Assembly: GCA_029834535.1 (NCBI GenBank)
Contig: JAQMWT010000107.1
Location: 1 to 41,183, forward strand
Direction of reading: 5' to 3'
From: Chrysophaeum taylorii
Taxonomy: Eukaryota; Sar; Pelagophyceae; Pelagomonadales; Pelagomonadaceae
Length of the DNA stretch: 41,183 bases
This document shows positions 1 to 9,560 of this stretch, one piece after another (the first letter of the stretch is position 1; each line of letters begins with the position of its first letter). The position numbers and the translations under genes were made by a program. The notes under the pieces are model-generated. The model was not told the origin of the DNA. It saw only the letters and a list, made by a program, of their open reading frames with translations, and searched no databases.

Positions 1-152
1 CTAGCAAGGAAACTACAAGAATACAGCAAGAATGCTTCTCACAAAAGAGAGGTATGATGTCACCAAAAAGATCGGGAAAGGTGTCCCGTTGAACGGGTAT
101 CAAGCCTCAAGAGAGGGGGGGTAAGCCTTCGCGGTCAGGAGTTGCCGCCACA
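1..152 (-). repeat. Gypsy-family LTR, truncated by the window edge (L0)
   Basis: Read on the minus strand from 152 leftward, this begins TGTGGCGGCAACTC, the same start as the LTRs at 11585 and 19353. It stays alignable with the 19353 LTR through the AAGGCTTACCCC block, a CCCG..CGGG block and a TGACATCAT box. The purine run GAAGGAGG (plus positions 153-160) sits directly before the TG, as a polypurine tract would. That suggests a 3' LTR of a minus-strand element or a solo LTR. The other end lies outside the window. Confidence 0.7.
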
Positions 153-276
153 CCTCCTTCGAATGGGTGCAGCCATGCGCCGCACAAGAATACGTCGTTT
201 GATTCTCGGAATTCGTAGGTCCCTTGACGACGTAGTCCGCGACGATGCTCTTTTTGCGACCAACCTTCGGCGCCAT
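100..276 (-). pseudogene. Short ORF (58 aa), possible zinc-finger N-terminus cut by an LTR
   Basis: The ATG at 276 opens a 58-residue frame. It starts with a basic patch (GRKKS) and then has a CAAHGCTH cluster (Cys and His at roughly residues 31-37), which resembles the beginning of a BED-type zinc finger of the kind found in transposases. From about residue 42 the frame runs into the LTR at 152, so the rest is LTR-encoded by chance. The alternative is that the whole frame is fortuitous. No function is assigned. Confidence 0.25.
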
Positions 277-617
277 CGACGCAACCGCCTCTCAAAAGTA
301 CTGGAAACTGGACAGCCAAGTACTGACGCGCTGAGAGGGTTTTCAAACCGAAAATTGAAAATATACAAACGAAACGATATAATATTAAAATAATATCGAT
401 ATAAAACGAAATTATATTTTGCCCGTTATAAAAAACGTTTTAAGCTGTTCAATAGCCACCAGGTGGTTTTTATGCGCAAACGACGCCCCGTCCGCCGCTC
501 TACGCGCAGGTAAATCACGAAGATCCAATTCGACGGTGTGTAAAAGTTTCTAGTTTGCGACTAAATCGCCCCGTCCGACGAGTAATTAATATTGACTTAA
601 CTAAGAACTCTGCTTAA
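277..617. other. AT-rich gene-free stretch
   Basis: No supported gene. Positions about 345-440 are strongly AT-rich compared with the rest of the window and contain a small ATATTA/TAATAT hairpin near 380. Nothing else is recognised. Confidence 0.5.
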
Positions 618-1187
618 TCGAGACTTTTAGAGACGAGAAGACCATCGAACAGTTGTCCGGGAGGATCCCATGCTGTCGCCACACTGCAGGCAGCGGCAAA
701 GGCGCTCGAGCCGACGGCCCAGGACGTGACATACCGCGAGATTATGAAAGACGCCGACGGCAAAGGGGCGACGCAATAGCTCGCCGCGCGCAAGCTCGAC
801 ACCCTCGGCATTATCAAGGCGCACTGTGGCGTCGCCAACGATCCAGACCGTATCGCCCAGCTCGATCGCGCCGCGAGACTCGCCTCGTCGGTCTCCGAAA
901 TCACGCGCATCGAGCAAAGGGAGAGAAGGTCGAAAAAGGTCGCGCAGCAGGCCAGTCTACTCGACCTCGCTCCCAAGGCCGTCGCTAAACTCAAGTCCAA
1001 GGGCAAAGACGTCACAAAGATCACCGTCCGCGAGATCACCTCCATCCTCGGCCGCTACTTCGGCGTGGCCGAGCTTAAGGGTGACAAAGCGGCCCACGTC
1101 AAGGCCCTGCAGGACGCCATCGAGGCCAAACCTGACGCCCTCAGCGCGGTCCAGTCGGCCGCCACCGGCATCGGCACGCTCGGCCCG

Positions 1188-1225
<38 letters not shown>

Positions 1226-1250
1226 AGAAAAAGGCCGGTTCTTAATCTAG
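618..1250 (+). pseudogene. Unrecognised gene remnant ending in a poly-Asp run
   Basis: One frame is open from 618 to the TAA/TAG region at 1250 apart from a single in-frame TAG at 777-779. The translation is lysine- and alanine-rich and helical in character, with VREITSILGRYFGV and a following Lys/Ala helix vaguely like a small helix-extension-helix DNA-binding fold. It ends in 12 Asp, then EEKGRF. The first ATG in frame is internal (near 746), so a true start is not visible. Codon use in this frame is C/G-rich at third positions, unlike the overlapping frames, which supports this one. It stops 25 bp before the 5' LTR of element A. Function unknown. It could be a host gene 3' end or a transposon gene. 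Confidence 0.4.
1188..1223. repeat. (GAC)12 microsatellite
   Basis: Twelve perfect GAC units that encode the Asp run of the preceding frame. Confidence 0.95.
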
Positions 1251-1274
1251 TCTTTACTCTAATCCTCGTGCTGA

Positions 1275-1588
1275 CGCCGCGGCAACTCCCGCCTCCTAAG
1301 GCTCACCCCTCTTCTAGCCCCCCCCCTTATCAGGGGCACCCTACTCCGCTCCGATGATGTCAGTTTTCTCTATGACATCATCTTCCCTGATTTCGGTTAT
1401 TCAAGTGTTCTTGATCATAAAGCAACAGTCGATCATCAAGTTGTGAGGACCAGGCACGGAAGTTGTTTGTGGTTGTGTGGCGAGAGAACGGCCGTCCTCG
1501 TCCAGTGACTCCATCAAGAGCACGGACGCGAGCGGCGAGCCTAGATTCGAAGGTGAGCCAGGTATGCATAATTTCCTGTAACGCCACA
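1275..1588 (+). repeat. 5' LTR of element A
   Basis: Aligns over its length with 11585-11921 (roughly nine in ten positions, plus an indel of about 20 bp). It ends AACGCCACA. It contains a poly-C block near 1320 and a perfect 10-bp inverted repeat, GATGATGTCA (1353-1362) and TGACATCATC (1373-1382). Confidence 0.9.
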
Positions 1589-1589
1589 G

Positions 1590-2020
1590 GTGGTGGAGGA
1601 ATACGAGATTCGAGCGACCATATCGGTCGCAGCGGACGAGTGCATCTTGCATTCTCTACACGGTCCGGACGAGCCGTGCGCGCCCTGATCAAGCGCGCCG
1701 ACGAAGAGTTCAAGAGGGACCATCGCCGTGGGAAAGTTCCCCGGCCGGATACGTTAGTCGTCGGAGGTGACGACGCGCGGATCGGTTCGAGCCGACGCGC
1801 AACCCGGGTACCGCTGCCGCAGGCGAGCGGAGTGAGATCGCAACTCACTGAGGTATTGATTCCCGGGCAGATACGAATTCTGCCGCCCACCGGAACTGAC
1901 AGATCAGTCGGTGGAAGACGCACGCGGCGACGATATTACGCGTGTCGTGGACGAGTAGAAGTCCCAGAGTCGGAGGAACACGAGAACAACGACGACTCAA
2001 CCGTTTTGGACCCGTTCTGA
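1590..2020 (+). pseudogene. gag: Element A gag, N-terminal segment
   Basis: The frame is open from inside the LTR to a TGA at 2018-2020. It is Arg-rich with a segment about ALIKRADEE near 1690. The homologous leader of the relic at 19679-19797 encodes a recognisably related segment (TVQSRVHTLVKCAD) in the corresponding frame. This conservation between two diverged copies argues for a real N-terminal gag (matrix-like) portion. The start codon is unclear: an ATG-like start could lie in the LTR, or translation may begin further down. It joins the next gag segment only through a frameshift near 2015. Confidence 0.45.
1591..1608 (+). promoter_or_regulatory. Primer binding site of element A
   Basis: TGGTGGAGGAATACGAG begins two bases after the LTR end. 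The relic at 19353 has TGGTGGAGGATACGA at the same place. The leading TGG pairs with a tRNA CCA end, and the acceptor 5' strand implied is GGAGGAU. I cannot assign the tRNA with confidence. Confidence 0.65.
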
Positions 2021-2051
2021 CTTTGGCCGATTAGAGCGAGCCGGAGCCGAT

Positions 2052-2627
2052 ATGGAGGACGATGATGCTGCTGACGAGCAGATACGAGAACCCGAACCTT
2101 CAAGTCGTCCCGAGGGGACGAACGAGCGGAACGATGATGATGAAGATGAAGTTGATGATAATGCTGATAAGGACTATGCTACCGAGGATGATGACGATGA
2201 ATAAGAGCTGGACTACGACGGCGATGAACCGGTGGAAGCGCCGCCGGAGAGACAACCGACAGCTCCGTCAACACGTGCGCGAAACCCAGATGCAACGAAC
2301 ATGAACGAGTTTTACGAAGCTCATCTACGCGAGTTACGCCGAGAAAACGAACGCGCGCAAGAGAGACTTCTACAGCAGATAGCAGAAGAAAACGATCGCA
2401 AGGAACGGCTACGCCGGAAGGAGACAGAAGAGTTACGAGAGCAAGTGCGGAAAGCGAACTCTCGAGCAGAAGAACTCCAAGCTCGATCCGAGGAACTTCA
2501 AGATCGAGTAGATTTATTGACCCGAGAAAGGGACGATTTACGTACGCCGAGTCGATCAAGGCGAGCGAGGCCCGGGATCCCGACCCGAGGAAGAGCCGCC
2601 GCCTACACGAACACGCGTGAAAGTTAG
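2052..2627 (+). pseudogene. gag: Element A gag, acidic and coiled-coil segment
   Basis: Starts at the ATG at 2052, which has a purine at -3 and G at +4. An Asp/Glu-rich region (about residues 1-60) is followed, after an in-frame TAA at 2202-2204, by a long charged heptad-like coil from about 2310 to 2560 (ELRRENERAQERLLQQIAEE and onward) typical of oligomerising gag linkers. The frame ends at 2625-2627 and overlaps the capsid frame by a few bases, so a +1 shift is needed to continue. It may be a programmed frameshift, but with so many other lesions decay is simpler. Confidence 0.55.
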
Positions 2628-3564
2628 GAAGCCGCGCTATGATGACGATGATTACGAAACTAAGGAGGGGACGCATGACGACGGGAAGATCGACAACAAG
2701 AAGTTCCTCATGGACTTCACTGACCGGTTCGCCAGCGCGCTAGCTAAACACGATCGCAGCAAGGATCGGCGATCAACCTCCGGATTAAAGACTGAAACGT
2801 TTAAATTGGTTCTTGATGGTCGCGACCAGGACCAGTTCGATTTAGATGCAGGCGCAGTGATGAGTACGTTAGCCGAAGACCATTTTAGCATGGAAAAGCT
2901 GCGGTACCTACTGCCAGTAAGCTTACGCGACACAGTCGCACCGATTTTCCGAGAACACTTGAAGAAATACAAGGACGAGTGCAAGGATCTCGACCATCCG
3001 GCGTCTTTTTATTTACGTCGGGATATCGACGATGATGAGTACGGTTCAGTGGTACGACGACTACGACGACTGAACAGGGAGTACTGCCTCAAGATTTTGA
3101 GATACTTCCGATCGAGTTGCCCTTTGCCTATGACGACAGAGGAATTATTACGAAAGCTTCAGAGTACGACCCAGGCGACCGTTCCGAAACGACCTGGGGA
3201 ACGCCATGTGCACACTTATTGCACCAAATTCCAGAGCGAGGCGATGGCCTACTGCTCTGTGGCCAACCGAGACCTCAATGATGTTGAGATCATTTCTTAT
3301 TTGATACGTGGACTGGAGTCCAACGAGCTACGATCCCGCGTGCGAACCATGCGCAGCGGGCACCCGACTACGTATAATACGTTTACGTCGACGTTGTCAC
3401 TGATTACGCGGCTCGAGAACGATTACGCGACCGCGTTGGCGGAGCGGAGCAGCCGCAATTCGCCGAACCCGTCGAGCGGGAAGCCGCAGAAACCGCCGTC
3501 TGGACGCGGAGGCCGAGCGCTAGCTTCGGGACCGAAAGATAAGAAGACGAAATATGAATCGTAA
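2617..3564 (+). pseudogene. gag: Element A gag, capsid-like domain
   Basis: About 315 codons. The stretch from roughly residue 90 to 280 has the helical layout of retrotransposon gag capsids: LRYLLPVSLRDTVAPIF, then EAMAYCSVANRDLNDVEI, SYLIRGLESNELRSRV, and a closing helix LSLITRLENDYATALAE. The C-terminus is a basic Ser/Pro/Gly linker (SGKPQKPPSGRGGRA). There is no ATG at the start of this frame, so it is entered from the upstream frame. It ends at a TAA (3562-3564), with coding continuing in the same frame immediately after. Role: particle assembly. Confidence 0.7.
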
Positions 3565-4780
3565 CGTTTAGAAGAGAATCCGAAAAAGTGGTACGAGCTC
3601 ACATGCAAGGATTGTGGATTTTTCCTCTCGACCCACGACAAGGATGAACATGGGAGCCGCGTCATTTGCACCCGCGAACCCGATGACTATTATGTTGCGA
3701 TGTGCAAGTACATCGAAAACGACAAGAAACCTCTCTCTCGAGGCAGATGGGAGAGTCGACAGAAGAAGGATACCCAGTCGCGCGATGATGGCAGTTCAAA
3801 TGCCACTCTCGGTTCGAGCGCCGCTCATGATATTCAGAGCAGACTCAACGACATGGGCACGCAGCTGACCACGGTCATGGATTCCGTGAAGCACTTGAAA
3901 GATGGACACGGCCGATCGTCTTCGACACGACCGGGCCGTCGAGATAGCCGGAGCCCCCGACGCCGCGACAAGAGCCGTAGCAGCTCGCGTCCGCGCCGGC
4001 GGAAAGAAAGCCGGAGCCCTAGCAGACATTCGCGCCGACGCCGGCGACGAAGATCTCGCGATCGCAATTCGGACGATGGACGTTACCGAGAAGACTCGGG
4101 TCATTCGTCTGCTACGTTCGCGTTTACGACCCCTTGCGGTCAACAGTTACCATTAGGAGTGATGATGTACCCGGACACGGACACCCGCTCCGACGACGCA
4201 GCCGACGCCCTTGCCGCGGCCGCATTCGAAGATCGTGCTCGCCCGCCGCCGGACGAGCCACCCAACGAAGTGCTGACCGATCGTCGGTCTTTGGCACGGA
4301 TTTATGAAGAGATGTCGAGCGACGAGCTCGAAGAGTCGAGCGATGAACTCGAAGCTCCACGATACTGGGAAGGCGATTCGGACTCGGAAGACGAAGAAGC
4401 TACACCTTGTGAACCAGTGTCCGCGATTACGTTACTTGACGAGTCGTCCACGGACGACCCACCGTTTGTTTTTGACGAGGAAGCCCTCGACGCTATCGGC
4501 TTATCTTTGGACCCTCCAGAGACGACCTTTGGCGACCGGACTGGCTGTGAGCCAGACATGGATTTCTGCAGCGATAGCACGGATGATCATTCGACGGACG
4601 AGACGATGACCATCGCGAGTGATGCAGACGACGATCTTACGATAGAGTTGACGTCGGGGACGACGCCATCTTTTCCTGCGGACCCCCCCGAAACGGTTTC
4701 GGTTACGACGGATCGAGCCACGGATACGCCGCCGGAAGAAAAGGATATTAAATCCATCATGCGTCGGACGAGAAGCTACG
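3565..4780 (+). pseudogene. gag: Element A nucleocapsid: Cys/His cluster, RS-rich domain, acidic region
   Basis: Same frame as the capsid, past the TAA at 3562. First comes a Cys/His cluster (CKDCGFFLSTHDKDEH, then Cys about 8 residues on), a non-standard relative of the gag zinc knuckle. From about 3913 to 4075 there is a strongly RS/RD-rich stretch (SRSPRRRDKSRSSSR and RSRDR) resembling the RS domains of splicing factors. A highly acidic Ser/Asp/Glu segment follows to about 4770. Around 4760-4790 the sensible reading moves to the next frame. Inferred role: RNA binding. The RS domain may give nuclear or splicing-factor contacts, which is inference only. Confidence 0.55.
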
Positions 4781-5864
4781 TGTACTGTCCGAAGACGAAA
4801 GGGTCGCTTCTCCGACTGAGCAAAGCCCGAATGTGTCACCGCCAGAAGAAGAGAGCAGTGACGGTGTCGCCGGAGTCGAGCCGAACCCGACCAAAGAAGA
4901 TGGATTTAAGAAGAAGATTAGCAGCGTTCTCGATTGGGACGAAGACGAGCCGACGTGGAACCTGCAGGATTGGTGGACGAGAACTCGGAACTTCTTGCTA
5001 AAGAAGCCACCAGAACGACCGCTCAGCTACGGAATCGAAGCCGCAGCCGACACGGAACCGATCGCCGATGACGGTGATGATCAACCGATGACGAATGAAT
5101 CTACGGATGCATTCTGGAACGACGAAATGAGCGAGTTATGGGAGAGGTCCTTTACTTCCGAGAACAACGAAGATCAGGATCCCTTACCAACACTGATTCC
5201 CTCCGAGATTGTTATGGAGGAAGAGCGGAAGCCACCGGATAAAGAGGCTGCCGCGAGCGCTGCGTCGATGACGCCGACAATAGATGATACGAGAGCTCAA
5301 GCCGCGGTGTCGATGCCCAACCCCGGCGACGAGCGAGTCAGAGCCCAATGTTCTCACACTTCGTTGACGCCGCGAGATGGCAAGACGATCGAAGATGATT
5401 TGGTTACCCTCCGTTGTTTGGATACGGGTACTCTTACGTTTATGGCCTGTCACATTGACAGGAATCGTGACGGACCGAAATTCTCGACGACCATCGGTGT
5501 TGATGGAATGGCAGATGTTTCCTATATTTGCCGCGAAATGGTCAGAAAGTTGGCCAAAGATAAGTTGATTTTCGATGAAGGCGAGCTTCCGATTAAGCGC
5601 AAGCTGTACGGATCGGGGTTGAATACGACGACGATTTATCGTTGGATCGCGATCCGGGTCGCCCTCGCCGACGACATCGCTGCCCCCATTGTCGCTATTG
5701 TGGCCGACACCAACTATCTGTTCCTGTTGGGAGGGCGCGATATCCGAGTTTTAGGAGCCGTCGTGGACTACCCCACGATCGGATCTGTTTTTATCGAACC
5801 CAAGTCGTCTACGGGCGCAAGAAGATTAAAGTCAAGGGTGAACGAGTCGATGCACCCATTGTGA
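4781..5864 (+). pseudogene. pol: Element A pol, retropepsin-like domain
   Basis: The frame is open through 5864. An acidic linker precedes a domain from about 5460 to 5790 with the layout of an aspartic protease: FSTTIGVDGMADVSYI aligns with the usual D(S/T)GA active-site strand, and YLFLLGGRDIRVLGAVVDY aligns with the family's hydrophobic-LLG-RD strand. The catalytic box reads DGMA instead of D(S/T)GA, so activity is doubtful. The frame breaks near 5815, where homologous reading moves to the frame that leads into the methyltransferase. Confidence 0.55.
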
Positions 5865-6388
5865 CCTTTCGATCTGTTTACGATCGAGACCCGATAACCG
5901 TGCCGATTTACAATCATCAGCACGACGCCTTTCGGCCGAGTCTCGACCTGGTCAAGACTCGAGTTTACGCTCGTTTGAGCACGATTAAAGATCTCCGCAG
6001 CCCGCCGCCGGAACGAGCGGTAGCCTTGGCGACGCGGGGACATTCTACGACCAAATTCTCCTCAGCTCCGGGAGAAATCGCGCGGGTAGTAGTTGCTTAC
6101 GCTGCGCGCGCGCTTCAAATCGAGCCCGGTCGAGCTTACAATCTACTGGTTATTTTGTCGAAGCCTATGGAAAAAGGACAGGTTTTCGTCGCTACGTTTG
6201 CTGAAAACGAGCAGTTGGGAGTTGTCGAAGGGATGTGTTCTTCTTGCGAAGAGCACGACCGGTCCGCTGCTCGTGTGGCGGTTACTTCCGCGGAAGAAGT
6301 GCCGACGGTCGTCACTCAAGGCGAGGTTCTCGCGATTGGCGACATCGTTCGGTACGAAGATGAGTTGAGCGTTTATACGATCCGTTAG
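5815..6388 (+). pseudogene. pol: Element A pol, segment between protease and methyltransferase
   Basis: Begins after the frameshift near 5815 with KKIKVKGERVDAPIVTF and runs to a TAG at 6386-6388. The same frame continues beyond the stop into the methyltransferase. Beta-rich, with VTQGEVLAIGDIV near the end, recalling the beta-domain that follows retropepsin in many gypsy polyproteins. Not otherwise recognised. Confidence 0.45.
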
Positions 6389-7900
6389 CTTACGAAAGAA
6401 TGTGAAGAAGGATACGACAAGGGGAACCTTTCTTTCACCGTTTCCGTCGCTAGTCATTTGACGCGCTGCGACGAATCTCCCCCGCCGATGTTGCTGAGCA
6501 CGGCGCAGAAGGACGCTACAGCCGCTGCTGTGGACAAGTCCTCCCTCAAACGACCCAAAAGAGACGACGATTTCGCTCGACGGTCGGAAGAAGATGAAAA
6601 GAAGTGCCGCGAGATCACCGAAACAGAGATCCGCCGCCGATACGAAAAGGGTCAATGGCTTCCAATCACTTATCGCAAGGTGGTGATGCTGTTCAGTGGA
6701 GCCGGGGGCAGCACTTTAGGTCTCCAACGAGCCAACGAAATGTGTGGGACGTCGTTTCGAGTCGTGCTAGCACTCGACGCGTCGGACACCGCCAACAAGA
6801 TCCACCACAAGAATTTTCCGAATATTCATGTGGTGCAGCACACGCTTTGTGGTCGCTATGTTACAACCCTGCGGTTGATCGAATCTTATTTACCTTACGC
6901 GGAATGGTCGTCGTCGATGTGTATCGCGTCGCCACCCTGCGTACACTCCGCTCTGTGCAATTTGACTTCCAGAGATGTGGGAAAGGGAGTCACCGCCACC
7001 CACTGGACGATGAAATTATGCAAGATGGCTGGTTTCTTCATGTGGCTGATAGAGCAGGAGGCCTCGATTATTTCTTACGTTGCGCGTTTGCACCCTTACG
7101 TGTACGTCGTCAATTTTTACGACATAACGCCCAGTTTGATGAGCTGTCGCGTGCGGTTGTTGGTTTCCAGCCATCCGCTCCATTTGCGCGCAGTTCCAAA
7201 GACTTGCAAGAATATGCAGCAAGAGCTCGCCGCTGTGCTTGGCTACGCAGACGAACGGCATTTACTTCAGACGAACAACTTAGGATCATCACGAGCCGCG
7301 ACAGACGCAGCTTATACCGTTGCGCGTGTCCCGCTTCGCGTAGGACCGCACCGTTCCGATTACAGATCTCTGAATCTGAAAGTGACTTCGGAGTTGCTGA
7401 CGATGCCCCTGGATTTTGATTGGGTCGGCTTCTCCAGGAAGACCTCGTTGAAACACTTGGCGTCCGTCGTGCCACCAGACACGATGGCCTTATTAGTACT
7501 CGACCTGCACAACTCTGTGACCAAGGATTTTCACTTGAGCGGCGAGGCTTTGCCGTCCGCGTTGAGTCCTGCAGACCGACCGTTTGATTGTTATTTGCAA
7601 ATCGATGAAACCTCCCTTCGTCACATACAAGTTCCGCTGTTAAACACGCGCACACGTGTCGTAAGATGGGTATCGACGGATGATCTCCAAGATCGCACCA
7701 AATGGAAACCTCCAGAGGTGCCGTTGATTCCGCCTGCAACAGATGAGCCGGGGACGTCTCATGCTTCTTCTGCTGCCCCCCCCGACAACCAAATTTGGAC
7801 GTTCCGCCAGATCCTGAGCAAGATCGGGAACCGAAGATTAAGAGCGAGCCGAGTGTTCGTGTCAAAGGCGAGAAGATCAACAAAAGCCACCCGGATGTGA
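6389..7900 (+). CDS. C5-cytosine DNA methyltransferase domain within gypsy pol
   Basis: Open without a stop from 6389 to 7900; the first ATG is 6488. Residue numbers count from 6458. Motif I is LFSGAGGSTLGL (Phe79 onward, the SAM-binding glycine loop). A motif II-like ALDASDTANKIHHKNFPN follows. Motif IV is ASPPC with the catalytic Cys161 (codon 6938-6940). Motif VIII-like SCRVRLLV is at about 230. The C-terminus has MPLDFDW and LKHLASVVPPDTM, matching motifs IX/X where GNAVPP is usual. The motif VI position reads EQE (199-201) rather than ENV. The order and spacing are those of known C5 methyltransferases, which transfer a methyl group from SAM to cytosine. It lies between protease-like and RT domains, so it would be made as part of the polyprotein. 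It is the best preserved segment of this element. Confidence 0.85.
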   Translation, partial: LTKECEEGYDKGNLSFTVSVASHLTRCDESPPPMLLSTAQKDATAAAVDKSSLKRPKRDDDFARRSEEDEKKCREITETEIRRRYEKGQWLPITYRKVVMLFSGAGGSTLGLQRANEMCGTSFRVVLALDASDTANKIHHKNFPNIHVVQHTLCGRYVTTLRLIESYLPYAEWSSSMCIASPPCVHSALCNLTSRDVGKGVTATHWTMKLCKMAGFFMWLIEQEASIISYVARLHPYVYVVNFYDITPSLMSCRVRLLVSSHPLHLRAVPKTCKNMQQELAAVLGYADERHLLQTNNLGSSRAATDAAYTVARVPLRVGPHRSDYRSLNLKVTSELLTMPLDFDWVGFSRKTSLKHLASVVPPDTMALLVLDLHNSVTKDFHLSGEALPSALSPADRPFDCYLQIDETSLRHIQVPLLNTRTRVVRWVSTDDLQDRTKWKPPEVPLIPPATDEPGTSHASSAAPPDNQIWTFRQILSKIGNRRLRASRVFVSKARRSTKATRM

Positions 7901-8003
7901 GACTAAAATATGAGAAAAGTACGATGTATAATGGAAAGATGCGCCGCCCGATGCTGATGGTGCACCGCTACCGCAAACTCCCGAGCATGTCAATGATAAC
8001 CCC
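7795..8003 (+). pseudogene. pol: Element A pol linker, Lys/Pro-rich, frames shifted
   Basis: From about 7795 the sensible reading leaves the methyltransferase frame (DVPPDPEQDREPKIKSEP, Lys-rich to about 7920). It then moves again near 7930 into the RT frame (DAPPDADGAPLPQTPEHV). It links the methyltransferase and RT domains. Two indels are implied. Confidence 0.4.
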
Positions 8004-8900
8004 GTGATGAAAGTGAAGATTCCTACGAAGGAAGAAGTTGACAAGGTTGTTCAGGAGCTTGGGGTTCCTGACAATCCGCACCTAGATGACGATGCGAAGC
8101 TGATGCTCCGTCATAGTGTGCAATATTCTTCGGCCTTTTTCGACCCGAGTATGAGACCTGTGGACTCGCAGCCTGTGTCTCTACGATTCAAGGACGCGAA
8201 TCCGCGCCCGATTAAGATGACGCCCTACCGACTGACGCCTGCGAAGCTCGATTGTCTCCGCAAGCAGATCAGTGAGTGGTGCCGGGATGGAGTCATTCGT
8301 CCGGCCAACTCACCTTGGGGCTTTCCTGTGTTGATGCTTCCGAAGAAAGGAGCTGAGATTGGAACGTCAAACGCGTTCCGTGCTGCAGTTGACTTACGTC
8401 AGCTCAACGATCAATTGGTCAATGACAGTTGGCCGAACATTCGACAAGACGATGCTTTGGCTTTTCTCGCCATGCGACGCTGGCGGACATGCATTGATAT
8501 TAGATGGGGATATCACAACCTTCGTCTGGACCCGGCAGCGCAAGACGCTGCCACGATGGTTAGCCCACTTGGCGCTCATAGTTTCTTGCGATTACCTCTG
8601 GGTGTGAAGACGGCCGGTGCTCTTTTCTGCAAGCAAGTGGCGAGCGACCTTTCGAAATGGATGTATCGAGACTTGGTTGCGTTTGTTTACGATATTATGA
8701 TGGGATCTGACGATCTTCATCGACATTTACAAGTTTTGATAGAAGTTACGTGTCATTTGGCACATGGAGGGTACAGCGGTCGAACCGCAAAGTTCCACCT
8801 TCTCAAGGATGATATAGAATTGCTGGGACACATTTCGACCCCAGAAGGCTTAAAGCCGAATCCGAAGACGCTGGAAGCACTGCAGAAGATGCCGATCCAG
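8004..8900 (+). pseudogene. pol: Element A reverse transcriptase
   Basis: Ty3/gypsy-type RT: YRLTPAKLDCLRKQISEW, then DGVIRPANSPWGFPVLMLPK, FRAAVDLRQLND, TCIDIRWGYHNLRL (catalytic Asp present), LPLGVKTAGALFCK, and the palm motif as FVYDIMMGS. The last should read (Y/F)xDD; the first Asp codon is TAC (8688-8690), a single G-to-T-type change, so catalysis is predicted to be lost. LLGHISTPEGLKPNPKTLEAL marks the normal RT end. Near 8890-8905 the frame shifts before the connection domain. Confidence 0.85.
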
Positions 8901-9560
8901 GTGATTTACCGAATACTTATCCGAAGACCCAGATACGCTCTTTCATCGGCATGAGCAATTACTGCCGGTGATATGTGAAAGGCTACTCGAAGATAGTGGA
9001 ACCGCTGAGACGATTATGCCTCGAAGGCGTAAAGTTCGAGTGGACACCCGAGTGCCAAAAGGCCTGGGATACGATTATTGAAGCTTTGGTTGATTCAAGA
9101 GGAGTCTACCACCCCGATTATGATCTGCCATTCCAGATCCGACCCGACGCTCCCAAGGATGGACTTGGAGCATACCTCTTCCAGATTGTCGAAGTCAAGG
9201 ACGATGCAGGACGAGTGACTCTAGAAGAACGAGTGATTGAATACTGGCGCCGGGCCGTGCCGAATGAGATGCGCAATTATGAGCCCCGTCGGCTAGAGCT
9301 GCTGGCAGTTGTCCTTTCTCTGGAGCACCTTATAGCCTATATCGAAGGGCACCGGACTGTTTTGGAGACCGATCACCGAAATTTGACGTTTTTACGTAAG
9401 GCGGCGCACTCGTCTGGGCAGCTTGCTCGTTGGGCGATGCGCCTCGCCAACTTTGACCCTGAACTTGGTTACAAGCCGGGAAAGTCACCGGGTATGAGTA
9501 TCCCTGACTGTCTCTCCCGCAATCCGATAGATCATGTCATCGAGACTGACGAGTTTGGAG
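8901..9560 (+). pseudogene. pol: Element A RT connection and RNase H
   Basis: After the frameshift the frame reads TQIRSFIGMSNYCR, then TGA (8969-8971) where family members have an Arg or aromatic residue, then YVKGYSKIVEPLRRLC. RNase H follows: FQIRPDAPKDGLGAYL with the first Asp, EMRNYEPRRLELLAVVLSLE with the Glu, and LETDHRNLTFL with the next Asp. These are the expected Ty3-type active-site residues. It degrades the RNA strand of the RNA:DNA hybrid. Continuous with integrase. Confidence 0.8.

Noticed and set aside
1257..1263. CTCTAAT as the target-site duplication of element A
   Set aside because: It does not abut the LTR on either side (11 bp off at the left, 2 bp at the right) and is longer than the usual 4-6 bp; probably chance.
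7110..7883. 257-codon minus-strand frame opposite the methyltransferase
   Set aside because: It is the antisense shadow of a frame with clear motifs; its own translation has none.
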